64,000 nt of DNA, taken from assembly GCA_001599915.1 (NCBI GenBank), contig BCIG01000003.1, positions 496,001-560,000 on the forward strand, read 5' to 3'. Positions within the stretch are counted from its first letter, which is position 1, and every line of letters starts with the position of its first letter. The translations under genes were made by a program, and so were the position numbers. The notes beneath the pieces are model-generated. The model made no database searches and was not told where the DNA came from. It saw only the letters and a list, made by a program, of their open reading frames with translations. Below, piece after piece: positions 30,606 through 41,372 of this stretch. The stretch is from Symbiotaphrina buchneri (taxonomy: Eukaryota; Ascomycota; Symbiotaphrinales; Symbiotaphrinaceae).

Positions 30606-33600
30606 TCAGTACTGCTTGCTAAAGATCGGCTTCGTAGAGTTCGACAAAACCAAGATCTGAAGCGGGCCAGGCGACCAGAAGCCTCGAATATGCTCGTGAT
30701 GGTGCTTCTCTGTATTTGTACCCAGGAATACCTCTTTGACATATACGTCCTTCACTTCTTGCAACGTCTCGCTTCGGAGGGGCTCCCACTCCATGACGAC
30801 AGGTGGTCGCCTTTTGGGTATTAAATAAACTCTGAGCTGACCATGATTGCCGAGTTTGAAGCTCGAGCCTTTCCTCAAGTTCGCGACACTCCATCTCCAT
30901 TCTTTGCCTTCCCGTTTCAACTCCAGCCCAGATTCTCCTATGAGATCTTCGTCGATTTGAAGACTCGTCTCCAACACGGCATATCCGTGCTTTACAACCA
31001 CCAACGCTCCATTCGGCTTGCGATGAGGTGCTCTGCATATCCTTCCAAATCCACGTGCATCGTGAAATTCCAAGCAGCTTTTACTCATAACAGCCATGGT
31101 AAGACATTCCGGAGAGTCCTGAAGAAAGCCTGTCCATGTGTGTTCAGATCGAAACAACGTCACAATCCACTCCTCGGCAGCTTCGAAATTGCACCTGTTT
31201 GCATCCTCCATGTCTGGCCGCGAATGGCCTCCCTCAGCGGACGTTTCTATTTCTCCATTCTCATCAAACGCATCCACCCACAGTGCGTTTAATTCTCCGT
31301 TTGCTTCATCAATACCGGTCTCCTGAAGAGCATCAAGGCAAATAGAAATAGCATCGCCCGCACATTGTTGCCATTCGATGCTTTTCCTCCAAAACTTCCT
31401 GAAAGTCTCTGGACGAGGTAGACTTCCGTAAAATTCAGACTCACACTCATCGGAGACCCAACAGAATGAGACCGTCCTCAAAAACTTGCGCATCGTCCCT
31501 GAGTCCAAGATATCTAATAATCTTCTCCTTCGTGCATTTTGGGTACATAGTGATATTTCCACCCCGCTGTATGCCTCGAGCTCCACCGGGTTCCGCTGCT
31601 TATGTCTCCAGCGCTCAACCAGAGTCCCTTTCATGGAGAACCCGCTTCTTCTTTTATAGGTCATTGAAGCACCCAGAGACGCAACGCCCATAGCACTTCC
31701 CTGCACCTGGTAGGTTACTGAGTCTCTGTATCGCAGAGGTTTCTGTGTCCCCGGCGCCCGCAATGCTTGGCTCCGGTTTAGTTTGTTCTTGATTTCCATT
31801 AATCTGCCGGTTGTGAATGAGCAGGCCGGGTTGATCGTAAGTCCACAATCCCTAGCAGCGCCAATAAGCAGTTTCTCTCCCTTACTGAAGTATGGTTTTG
31901 CCATCCCTTGTTGGTTCCGCTCTATTTCTCTGTAGTCCCATGACCTTGAAGATACCCAATGGCAGAAGACTTCTGTGGAGCTATCAGGGTCTTCAACATC
32001 TTCGAGATCAGATTCAGATCGACGAGACCACGGAATGATTGAGCCATTGCCTATATTGTATTCGAGCACATGAGCCGGCTGAGACGGTGGGCAAGTTTTC
32101 CACATCGGGCCCCAGATATCTGCCAAAGTGTCCGGATCAGTCGAAAGCAAGAGGGGCGTTCCTGAAACATCTTGTGGGCTTGAATGAAAGACCCAGACTT
32201 CCTTGTGACCCAAGAAGGCGTCAAGGCATTGGAGACTCCTCTTACGCAGCACGACACCCGCGTTATATTGTACTCGTAGCGCCGGATCTATGTCAGGGTC
32301 TATGTCACCGACGAACGGTCCGAGAATGTCAAAAGCATCATGGCGATTACTATCATCCATGTCTTCGATATGTGCTCCAGCGTAAGAAAGTACAGCCAAA
32401 TCCAAGGTGTGCACACAGCAACGCCAGATTGCTTCGGAGCTTAGTTGAGCCGCCAGAGTTATATCCATGGATTTGAGAAGCGTTGTACAACGAGATGCGA
32501 GTGTTGTAAACAATGCATGCTGCCCAAAACTCGGAGATCGCATGTTCGCCAGGCAGGTGAGGAGTGCCTCGTCGAAAGCATCTGCCAGCACAGTAACCTC
32601 TACTGAAGGAAGATGTTTGAGGTGTGCAACGGAGCATCGATGTTGTGCTTTAACGATGAAACTAAAATATTCTCCCATAAAACCGGCCAGCGAAAGTTTG
32701 TGAAGGCTGGAGCAGACCTTACGGAGCAGATTGCGCGTCTCTAAGAGATGGAACAGAGTATGTCTCATTGGCAAGGGCAGATCATCCCTCCTGTTACAAA
32801 TCAAGAGTACACTGGCGTCATCAATGCTCGAGGGCTCTCCATCTTCCATAACGGAAGGTATGCGTAGAAAGAAGTCGTCTTCAGTGGGTCGTGCTTGGAG
32901 TCCGGATGTCGCATTAGGCCGGCTGGCATATAGGTGTGCAGCAGAGTTGGAGTAGACCGTTTCCTGAAGTGACTTGAGCTTTCCAAAATAGGCAGGGGGG
33001 TCAAGAAGTCTCTCATCTCCATTGAGCCATGGTGTCCCCTGATATTCGTCAGACCCATCGGCACCAGCTTCACCCTCAGGAGGGGTTGGAGACGAGCGTG
33101 TGCTAAGTTCAGTAATGGCTGTGGATGGTGAACCAGAGTCGGAAAGTCGGAGCGGTCGTTCATGGCTCAAATATCCTTCGGAAGAGTGAATTCTTCCTTC
33201 GGCTCTACCTCCTTCACTGCCTGTGCTTAAAGACGCCGCAACCACAGCGCCCAAAAGAAACGCATTTCGGTCGGTCGCCGGAGTAGGCGAAGCCACGAGA
33301 AGAGCCGTGGATCCTGCCGCTGCTGCAACAGACGTGCCTCTGCAGTTCTTGTCAGTTTCAGAAGCACTTTGGACACTGGACGCATATTTCCGGACACTCT
33401 CCCGAAACCGTGCGAACGCAGAAGACGCCACAAGAAAGCTTTTGATGCGCCCAATATCTGGGTTGTCCAGGATGAGTGATGTTTCCGAACTTCTATCGTT
33501 TGTGCTTCCACCGCAGGAACTTTCAAGGGAGGATCTGGTATCGGTGCTGGGGGCAGACAGTATAGTACCTTGTGGCATCTGCCACACAGATAGCACAGGT

Positions 33601-35032
33601 AGCAGGACGCTTTCAGAAGTCGATTGACTGATGAGTTGATCGAGATGCCAATCATCGAAGAGACTGCCTGCAACCCACGCAGGATCTATATCGAGAAGTA
33701 CAGCAGCATCTTCTGCGTGTAGTCCACCCCTTTCCTGATCGAGTTCGGTGCAGAACGTGGAAAACAAATCGCTAAGATCTTGGACGAATTGGTCTCTAAG
33801 CAGTAATGATATTGCCTGCGAAAATAAGGGACGTAGTTTCTCATCTGAAGCCAAGACAGTCGCAATTTGCTTCTCCTTAGCATGAGGAAAGTCTTGGTTG
33901 TGATGATGTAAAGCCTTGTCGCATGAGTCCACGTCTTTCCTCTGGCGCAGTGTGGGTGTGCTTCCATTTTGCATATGCTCGGCCAAGTGATCAGCCAATT
34001 CGTCCGAGCTGGACTTCGCTTCACCACAGAAAGAGCAATTTTCCGACAAAGTGTGGCGTATCAATTGGCCATGCTCTTCCACGTTTTGAGGCCCTTTCAG
34101 TTTATGTTGACGCTCAAGGTGTTGACGAAAGTTGACGGTCCGGAAGAATTTTCCCCCACAGGCACTGACTTCGCACAGCCAGTATTCCAGACGTCTGTGT
34201 TGTGAGTTTTCGTGTCTCTTCCACTCTGCTTTCAAAGTGAACGATTTTGCACAGGTTGGAAAGGTACAGACGAATGGGCGGGGTGGGCGGCGTGAATGGC
34301 TTAACTCTGGACTCGCACCTGCGTCGTCGATGGAGGACTCGTGCTGGGAGTCCAACAAGGTTATCGGTATCCGTCTTTCTACCCTGACAGAAATTGAATC
34401 CTCTATGGAAGGGGCCCATCATCCTCCATCGCAGACGCCCGTCGCTTCCCAAGCTGTAGAGGGTCTTCTGGATAGGATATTTCCTCTGACCTCGAGGATA
34501 CTGGAGCACACCACGGCCATAGAGGCCCGCTGTCATTCGCATCCGTGTCCATGGCCATCTCCATTCCCATCTCCGTCTCCGTCTGCAACTCATTCACTTT
34601 GGTAGCGGCGACGAAGGCGGCCCTCTGGGAACAGACTCGGTCAGTTTCGCCTATGCAAATGTGAAATTAATAATGCCAACCTCGTCTTCTGCAAATTCTG
34701 CATAATGCATGTCCTGAAGCCCCTCGTTAGTGTGACCGCGTGCATGCTAATCAGCTCCATCAATTCACCTTGTACCAATGCTTCTTCACGCTTCCTTCAG
34801 TCCGATTTGGAAACGTCTAGGAGAATACATTAACAAGAATAATTTCACCTGCAGTCACCCGCCATTGGGAGACAACCTTTGCGATTTCGCTCCATGAGTG
34901 GCCCGCATCTCGCATTGTCTTCAATCGTTGCTCTTCAGCTGGGGTCCACAGTGTATTGGGTTCAATAATGGCCCTGGTCTGCTCCGCAGAGGATTCCCAG
35001 GGCTTCTTACTCTTCTTATCCGGCGTTGTCAT
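30606..35032 (-). CDS. Chimeric SANT/Myb + C2H2 zinc-finger protein (candidate fusion gene)
   Basis: The large last exon encodes a fungal protein with C2H2 fingers: FVCTFPTCAKSF-x-HENSQH, YWLCEVSACGGKF-x-HLERQH and CSFCGEAK-x-HLAEHM, then about 1100 residues of unrecognised sequence ending STKPIFSKQY. This exon has no in-frame ATG before the fingers, so upstream exons are required. The best model is 34877-35032, 34769-34816, 34681-34713, 34491-34624 and 30606-34383, summing to 1383 codons (1382 residues). The first three exons and the beginning of the fourth are a copy of the SANT gene at 54.7-55.9 kb, with conserved splice sites and frame (WTPAEEQRLKTMRDAGHSWS, FPNRTEGSVKKHWYK, DMHYAEFAEDE), then run directly into unique sequence VNELQTETEMGMEMAMDTDA. 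A minimal alternative is a start at an ATG in the fourth exon (34570 or 34558). The 107 nt intron at 34384-34490 is the least certain junction. Likely a nuclear DNA-binding protein. Confidence 0.68.
34595..35025 (-). repeat. Duplicated segment (copy) of the SANT gene located at about 54.9-55.3 kb
   Basis: This segment aligns with 54905-55295 in the same orientation, including three introns. Over the clearly aligned coding part (51 codons) it differs from the other copy at nine codons, eight of them silent. The 55-nt second intron differs at only two positions. The lower boundary is sharp, at the GTGAAT/GTAAAT splice donor of the parent's fifth exon. The upper boundary is blurred beyond about 34968. 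Intron retention means it was copied as DNA, not by retroposition. Confidence 0.9.
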
Positions 35033-35883
35033 CCTATCAAAGCTGTTTCTGCAGGAGGCGCCGTTGCCAACGGAACTATGAGCGGCGGATAATATATTAT
35101 GAGAAATAAACTAAACACACGCCGGTAAGAGTATTATATACCTCTTAACTAACAGAGGGGGTGAGAACGAAGCTAGAAAGGCTCATAAATGGGCTAGAAA
35201 TGTCGATAGACGGATAGTAATAGATCATTGAAGGTAAGGAAGAGGGACAGGACGATAGAAATGGAGATGGGGGGATGGGCTGCGCATGACCAAGAGCCAA
35301 GGACACAGCCTTGTGAGCAAAGTACAAGATAAGGGGCATTGTGCAGAACCCCTAATAGAGTGTGGTCCAAGTCCAGGAAGGCCAATGATATGAGTTAGAG
35401 CTGGCCAGACCGATGCGGGGAACCAATGGACGTGACCAGGGCGGGAGGGCGGTGGTTCAGCCAGCCCGAGGGTTTCATGCCGCCCAATAAGGACAGATTT
35501 AGCGGGCGTGCGACGATACGGCCGAGCCTGTTAGGGAAGCCCTACTTCGAGCATGAGGTCAAGTAAGTAAGGTAACCATTCGGATTATAACTCCAAATAA
35601 TCAGATCCAGAGTAGCATGCGGACCTAGAGCCAGACCCAGACACTGAAAGAAGCAGTAAGGACATACAATACATGTAATAGAGAGAAGAAGCTGGCGAGC
35701 TGGCGAGCTGGGCTGGCCAATCTCAACCAGACACGCTAAGATAGCGATAAGCCCTCATTCACCGCCAACCACGTCACACCAAGATTGCTTTCCCCGTTTG
35801 TTCTTTTGTATAAAATCGAAGACATTTCGAGTCGTCGCAGGTCCCTGCATCCCTGACCAGCCAACACGAGGCCAAATCTCAAG
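35033..35883. promoter_or_regulatory. Divergent promoter region, chimeric gene / Dom34
   Basis: 851 bp between two divergent starts. There is AT-rich sequence near 35090-35150 and a repeated GCTGGCGAGCTGGCGAGCTGGGCTGG run near 35690-35716 (a short imperfect 8-bp tandem). No gene is supported. Confidence 0.35.
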
Positions 35884-37247
35884 ATGCGGCTCATTAAACA
35901 GAATATAGAAAAGGATGGCTCAGGGACCATCACCCTCTTCCCGGAGGAGCCCGAAGACATGGTCAGCCCCCGCTCCCAATCCAGCCCGCTCACCCATTCC
36001 CCATGCCCACTCCCATCAAGTGTCCGCAATTGAGTCTAATATTCCCTTTTCCTCCAGTGGCACGCCTACAACCTCATCCGCCCGAGCGACCTGCTGCGCG
36101 CATCCGCCATCCGGCGCGTCACAACCGAGTCCAGCACAGGCTCGACCTCCTCCCACCGGGTACACACGACGCTGCTGATCCGGGTGACGGGGATCGACTT
36201 CGACCCGCAGGCCGGGCAGCTGCACGTGTCCGGGCGCATCGCCGAGGAGAACAAGTACGTCAAGGTGGGCCAGTACCACACGCTGGACCTGGAGCTGCAG
36301 CGCAACTTCACGCTCGAGAAGGCCGAGGGCTGGGATAGCGTGGCGCTGGACGTCGTTCGCGAGGCGTGCGATCCCCATGCGAGGACTGAGGTCTATGCGG
36401 TCGTGCTCCAGGAGGGCATGGCGAATATTTGTCTGATTACGGAACATCAGACGGTTCTCCGCCAGAGGGTCGAGGTCAGCGTGCCGAGGAAGAGACAGGG
36501 GAGGGCGGCGGAGCATGACAAGGTCAGTGAGAAGACCGTTACACTGACCGGAACGTCAACTAACTCCTGGTGCAGGGCTTGACCAAGTTCTTTCAGACAA
36601 CCCTCGAAACCCTCCTTCGACACGCAGATCTCACCGAACCTAAACCCATCTTACTCGCATCTCCTGGCTTCACCGCAGCCGCCTTCCAAAAGTACATCAT
36701 CGACACCGCCACGAGCAGCGGTAACAAAGCCATATTAGCCAACAAGTCCAACTTCGTCGTCGTGCACTCTTCCTCGGGTCATCTACATGCTCTCAATGAA
36801 GTTCTCAAATCGCCCGAGGTCGCTGCCCGCTTGGCAAACACCAAGTATGCCCGCGAGACGAAACTGATGGATGACTTCTACGCACTGCTACGTAAAGACG
36901 ACGGCCGGGCGTGGTATGGCCCGAATGAGGTAACGAAGGCCGTGGAGAAAGGCGCTGTGGGCAGAGGCGGCGGTGCGCTGTTAATCAGCAATTCATTATT
37001 TCGATCGCAGGAAATCGGTGTAAGGAGGCGATGGGTGCGTCTGGTCGACAAGGTAAAAGAAGAAGGCGGCGAGGTGCGGATCTTTAGCAGCGAGCATGAG
37101 AGTGGGAAGCGGCTAGAGGGCTTGGGAGGCATCGCAGCAATATTAACATTTCCCTTGGATGATCTAGATGAGGAGGAAGGAGCCGAAGCTGAGGATGATA
37201 CAGAAGAACCACCGAAGTCTAAGGACACCGAAGAAATAGAAATATGA
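35884..37247 (+). CDS. DOM34: Dom34/Pelota ribosome-rescue factor
   Basis: Dom34 is an eRF1-like factor that, with Hbs1, splits stalled ribosomes in no-go and non-stop decay. Exons 35884-35961, 36058-36522 and 36576-37247 give 404 residues. The N-terminal domain starts [33 protein letters not shown], the invariant Pelota opening, and continues VTGIDFDPQAGQLHVSGRI. The central eRF1_2 domain contains VYAVVLQEGMANICLIT and PKRKRQG-like PRKRQGRAAEHDKGLTKFF. The C-terminal eRF1_3 domain has WYGPNEVTKAVEKGAVGRGGGALLISN, and the protein ends in an acidic tail. As in all Pelota proteins, no GGQ motif is present. The splice phases all agree. It is cytoplasmic. Confidence 0.96.
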
Positions 37248-37778
37248 TATCCCGCTTTCATAACCGGTACGCGTTTCTCATTGACATCATTTAACGATGC
37301 ATTCGTCGTTACGTGGCTCCAGGCACTTGAGCCGTGGTGGCCAGCCATCTGCGCTCGAGTCTAATCCTCTGCCAAATCCTTTTGTAGAAACAAACTTCGA
37401 CAATGCTCCAATTCGACCAAAATCATGGTTTTGGTTCTCTGCCTGCACAATGCCAAATCCAAGCTCAACTCAGACAAAATGATGCGCTGGAATGCAACTG
37501 TTAGCAAGACCGCGAAGAAACATCATGAAAGGGTGGATACACGCACCAGACTGTCCACAATAAAGTGTCCTGCAACTCTGTAAAGATGATCTGGTCATAT
37601 TCCATGCCGACATAATAATCTCTGTCCTCTACCATGCTCGATCTGTACCATTTTTCTAAGACCAGATGGCTTCGCAGGTCCATGGTCTCCATAGAAAAGC
37701 AGGGAAGTGCTGCATTGCTTTAAGACCTTGTTCCCTCAATTCAGCCCTGGAAGGAAGAAGAAACGGCCATGCCTTCAT
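37248..37778. other. Convergent intergenic region with a weak small-ORF candidate
   Basis: 531 bp between Dom34 (+) and the hypothetical gene (-). It holds the doubtful minus-strand reading frame described at 37501-37692 and otherwise 3' flanking sequence. Confidence 0.3.
37501..37692 (-). CDS. Doubtful small ORF with intron-like signals
   Basis: A 63-codon minus-strand frame begins at ATG 37692 (METMDLRSHLVLEKWYRSSM...) and has a protein-like composition. A plausible intron starts in it at a GTGCGT donor near 37549, with a TGCTAAC branch site and a TTCCAG acceptor around 37490, after which the frame closes within a few codons. No family is recognised and it may be a 3' extension of the neighbouring gene's transcript or chance. 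Reported only because of the good splice signals. Confidence 0.15.
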   Translation of the reverse strand: METMDLRSHLVLEKWYRSSMVEDRDYYVGMEYDQIIFTELQDTLLWTVWCVYPPFHDVSSRSC

Positions 37779-38840
37779 TCAGGTCACCAATTCCCGCAAT
37801 TCCTGCGAAGAGATTCCCGCAAAGAGTAACTCATCGCTAGCTTCTGAAGCGGCGGTACGCGCCTCCAACGGCGTTGGATCTGAACATTCTTGTAAGTCCG
37901 TATCTGTCAATGCCGCCAGATCTTCGGCGTTCACTTGCAGCATCGTAGAAATGACATTGGTCCGCGATTCTTTTCCAATAAGGTCTGCCAGGTCATCGGC
38001 GCTGAATTCCAGATCCTGGCTAAGGATAAGAGGGAATTCCTCTTCCACAGAATTTGCCTGTTTCTCAGATCTTGAAGTTTGGATTTCTGGAGTTGTAACT
38101 CTTGCAGATGGTGGCGGCATGGTTGACTTTTCTGGAGTACATTGCGCTGATAATTCCCGCTCCAATTGTGAGTTGCTGGCTAGTAAGTCTGCCCATTCTC
38201 CAAATGATTCATTAGCTGCTGTTTCTGGTGCTGCTGTGTGCTCTTGGACTGCCGGTTGATCCAGGATTTCCAAAACCCCTTCACTTTGGACGTCTATACC
38301 GTTTCCCACTTCTGAAGCCTTGATCTTTCCAGACTCCAATTTGGCGACGCTGTCCTCTCTTTGGCCCTTGGCCGGCCTCATCATATTGACGCCCGATTGG
38401 CCTAGATCTCTTAAGGCACGGGGCTTTTCTGCAGAATTTCCTATCTCTTCAGCCTCCTCTTCGTCCTCCAACTCTTCTTGCAGCGGTAGCAACCCCAAGT
38501 CAGCCTTTTCTTTCTCGTCATTTCGGCTGTCCTCCTTTCTATTGGACCTCAGGAAAGCATCGACTCTGATTTGTCCCTCCTCCAGCTTTGGCGTGTCGAC
38601 GATGCCCATCCTTCTCTTCGTCTCCCTGTCTCGTGCCTCCTTCTCCTCTCGCTTACGCTTATTTTCTTTCTTCTTGATCTCCCGGTCCCTCTGCTTCTGC
38701 ATCCGCTTGAATTGCTCCTCCTGCCGAGCTATGCGCTGTAAATCAGCTTCAGTCAGAGTTGTGCGGGTGGAGCGCTTTTTGTAGGCCGCTTTGGCCTCCC
38801 GGAGGGTCTGTGGCCGGGCCGGAGGGGGCGAGGCTGCCAT
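37779..38840 (-). CDS. Charged coiled-coil hypothetical protein
   Basis: A single-exon protein of 353 residues, start ATG 38840 (MAASPPPARPQTLREAKAAYKKRSTRTTLTEADLQ...). Residues about 35-85 are a very basic, highly charged helix (RMQKQRDREIKKKENKRKREEKEARDRETKRRMG), probably a coiled coil with nuclear-localisation potential. The remainder is acidic and likely disordered, with a patterned C-terminus (LILSQDLEFSADDLADLIG, ...VNAEDLAALTDTDLQE, ...LLFAGISSQELRELVT) in which short helical D/E-L motifs recur. I do not recognise a family. Stop TAA/TGA-side end at 37779. Confidence 0.65.
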   Translation of the reverse strand: MAASPPPARPQTLREAKAAYKKRSTRTTLTEADLQRIARQEEQFKRMQKQRDREIKKKENKRKREEKEARDRETKRRMGIVDTPKLEEGQIRVDAFLRSNRKEDSRNDEKEKADLGLLPLQEELEDEEEAEEIGNSAEKPRALRDLGQSGVNMMRPAKGQREDSVAKLESGKIKASEVGNGIDVQSEGVLEILDQPAVQEHTAAPETAANESFGEWADLLASNSQLERELSAQCTPEKSTMPPPSARVTTPEIQTSRSEKQANSVEEEFPLILSQDLEFSADDLADLIGKESRTNVISTMLQVNAEDLAALTDTDLQECSDPTPLEARTAASEASDELLFAGISSQELRELVT

Positions 38841-39424
38841 TGTGCTGAGCTCTCTGCGGTCAGAGACTGATGATCGTCCTGAAATGTGACACGACGAGAA
38901 AAGGAGCTTCAAGGTGCACAGACCAGGAGTCGATCCAAGACCTTACTCGTGCCTTGTTGACGAGAGACATTCGGCCCTGGGCAAGTTTAACAGGAGCCTT
39001 AGTAATGATGATTATGAGCAAGATGATGAGCTTCGAAGCTGTCGTCTGCAAAGGCAAAGGCAAAGGCAAAGCAAGCTGCAGTTGTGCAAAATCCGATCAC
39101 GGACAGACTGTCCCAAACTTTGTGGTGATGTGAACAAGCGAATTGGTGGGGTCCGGCAGCTGCATGTCAACAAACGCTGTCGTCTAATTGATTGACCAAT
39201 CGGAGATAAGATTCGATTCCCCGGCCATTGACATCAGTCCGAAGTCGAACTGTAATTGTAAGCGGTCTAAGCTCGCGGCATTCATATCCCGGGCGTGCTA
39301 TTCCATAGTTCTCTCATCCTTATTCTGAGGTTACAACGACAGGTGTCTTGCACATATAAATATCGGTATCACCTCTCCGTTGCTGTATTCACCTCGAGGT
39401 TTAATCCACAAACAAATCATTTGT
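38841..39424. promoter_or_regulatory. Divergent promoter region with CCAAT and TATA motifs
   Basis: This 584 bp lies upstream of both the hypothetical gene and the aldo/keto reductase. CCAAT is at 39196-39200. A TATAAA motif at 39355-39360, about 65 bp before the reductase ATG, suggests a TATA-type, inducible promoter for that gene (inference). A GGCAAA 6-bp tandem occurs near 39050-39070. Confidence 0.5.
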
Positions 39425-40877
39425 ATGTCTAGAGTGTTATCTATACTGCGACTCGGCCTCATCCAACGACATCTTGCTGCACCTTTTCAGAGGAATCTAA
39501 GTATCATAGCAGCCAAAATGCCTTCTGTCTTGACCATCAACTCCAAGTACCCGATGAACTCGGGCTACGAGATCCCCATCCTCGGATTTGGAGTAAGTTC
39601 TATATATTTTGCAACATGTTTCCTGATCATCTTCGACCTTTGAATCCGTCCATGATATATTGGTTGTTCTGTCTCTTCCACAAGCTTAATAACAATCTGA
39701 GTATTCCCATCAACTGCGTTGTGTTTCGTTATTCTCCAAGCACTGTTATTTTGTGATTATTAATTGACATATCACACAGGTCTACCAAACGTAAGCTTGA
39801 AGACATATCATGGATATCATTTCATAGGCTTGCTAAATGATCCCTAGCCCAGCAGATGTGACCGAGGACGTAACTCTCCATGCCTTCAAAGTCGGCTACA
39901 GACATGTAAGCCTCCCACATAGTGCCCTTTACATTATGACAACAGGCTGACATTCTCCAGGTCGACTCGGCCGTCATGTATCGCAACGAGGAGCCCTGCG
40001 GCAGTGCGATCAAGAAGTCTGGTATCCCACGTGAGCAGATCTTCTTCACCTCCAAGGTACCGCCAAACACCATGACCTACGACGGCGCCAAGCAATGCGT
40101 CGAGGAGACGCTGAAGAAGACGGGCCTCGACTACGTTGACTTGTCTGTCTCCCCCCTTCCACGATCTCCAACATCCCACTTTCCCGCTAACCTTATCTCA
40201 CAGGTATCTGATCCACGCGCCACACGGCGGCGCCGAAGGCCGCAAGGGGGTCTGGCGCGCCCTAGTCGAGGCCGTCGACGCAGGCAAGGTGCGCTCGATC
40301 GGCGTGTCCAACTACGGCGTGCACCACCTGGACGAGCTGGAGGCGTACATCCAGGAGCTGGAGAAGGAGCGTGGCAAGGGCAAGGGCGGCGTCATCTCCG
40401 TCGGCCAGTGGGAGTTGCACCCGTGGCTGGCCCGCCCGGATATTGTGCAGTGGTGCGAGAAGAGGAAGATCATTCTCGAGGTAAGCAGGCATTCTTTCTG
40501 ACACACTCTGCTGGGTACGTCGCGGGTGGGTGGCTAAACCGGTTCCTGTAGGCGTACTGCCCCGTCGTGCGCGCGAAGAAGATGGACGATCCCAAGGTGC
40601 AGAAGCTGGCGACGAAGCACAAGGTGACGCCCGCGCAGGTGCTCATCCGCTGGAGCTTGCAAAAGGTTCGCCGATCCTCAACCCATGTTCAATTGTCTCT
40701 AGGTATCTCTAACTGGTCTTGTAGGGCTTCGTCCCCCTGCCGAAATCAGTGACCCATTCGCGCATCGAGGAGAACGCGAATGTGTACCACTTCGAGCTCG
40801 ACGACGATGACATGGCCGACCTTGATACCGGAGAGTACTCCCCCGTCGCGTGGGATCCGACTGTGTCGAAGGACTAA
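39425..40877 (+). CDS. Aldo/keto reductase
   Basis: An NADPH-dependent oxidoreductase of the AKR superfamily, reducing aldehydes, ketones or keto-acids. Seven exons, 39425-39592, 39780-39790, 39848-39905, 39961-40142, 40204-40480, 40552-40665 and 40725-40877, give 320 residues, all in phase. The second exon is only 11 nt (codes VYQT across splices). Catalytic tetrad: Asp in HVDSAVMYRNE, Tyr in the same motif, Lys in IFFTSKVP, His in YLIHAPHGG. The cofactor loop is KSVTHSRIEENANV. The first ~31 residues (MSRVLSILRLGLIQRHLAAP...) are basic and acid-free, so a mitochondrial form starting at 39425 and a cytosolic form starting at the Met at 39518 (MPSVLTINSKYPMNSG) are both possible. The substrate is unknown. 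Confidence 0.92.
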
Positions 40878-41372
40878 GCGGTTGTAACGGCTTGAAGAGA
40901 GGTCGTTTTGGTTGGTTGGCTTGTGGCTACATGTACAGCTAGCTGGCTTGGACGCTGCCCGCTATGTGCTTCGACTAGAAAAAAAAAAGAGCCATAAACG
41001 TTGTCTTTGACGAGATAATCACGGATAGATGTCATGATCGTATATATCAGATGAGCAAACTGCCACCTAGTAACGACGTATATAAGTGTGATATCATGCG
41101 CCGCAAAATGTACCTCCCTCCCAAAGTCGTAAGTCTGTACTCGGAAGCAACGCGAGACCTCCAGCAGCAGCAGCAGCAGCAGCATGAAGATAATGCATCA
41201 AGAAATCATGAACAGGAAAGGGTATCCAAACACCGATGCCCTGAAAGTCATGCGACCTCCCAAACCCCAAGATACAGCCTCCAATGCCACCACCATACTC
41301 ATGAGCAAACTCTATGCACAACATCCGACTGTCTGAACTATGAAACATGAAACATGGGAACCAGAAACAGCA
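40878..41372. other. Convergent intergenic region with a (CAG)7 microsatellite
   Basis: 495 bp between the reductase (+) and the Myb-like gene (-). It contains seven CAG units at 41162-41182 and no gene. Confidence 0.5.
41162..41182 (+). repeat. (CAG)7 trinucleotide repeat
   Basis: Seven perfect CAG units in a non-coding gap between convergent genes. This is a candidate length-polymorphic marker. Confidence 0.9.
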
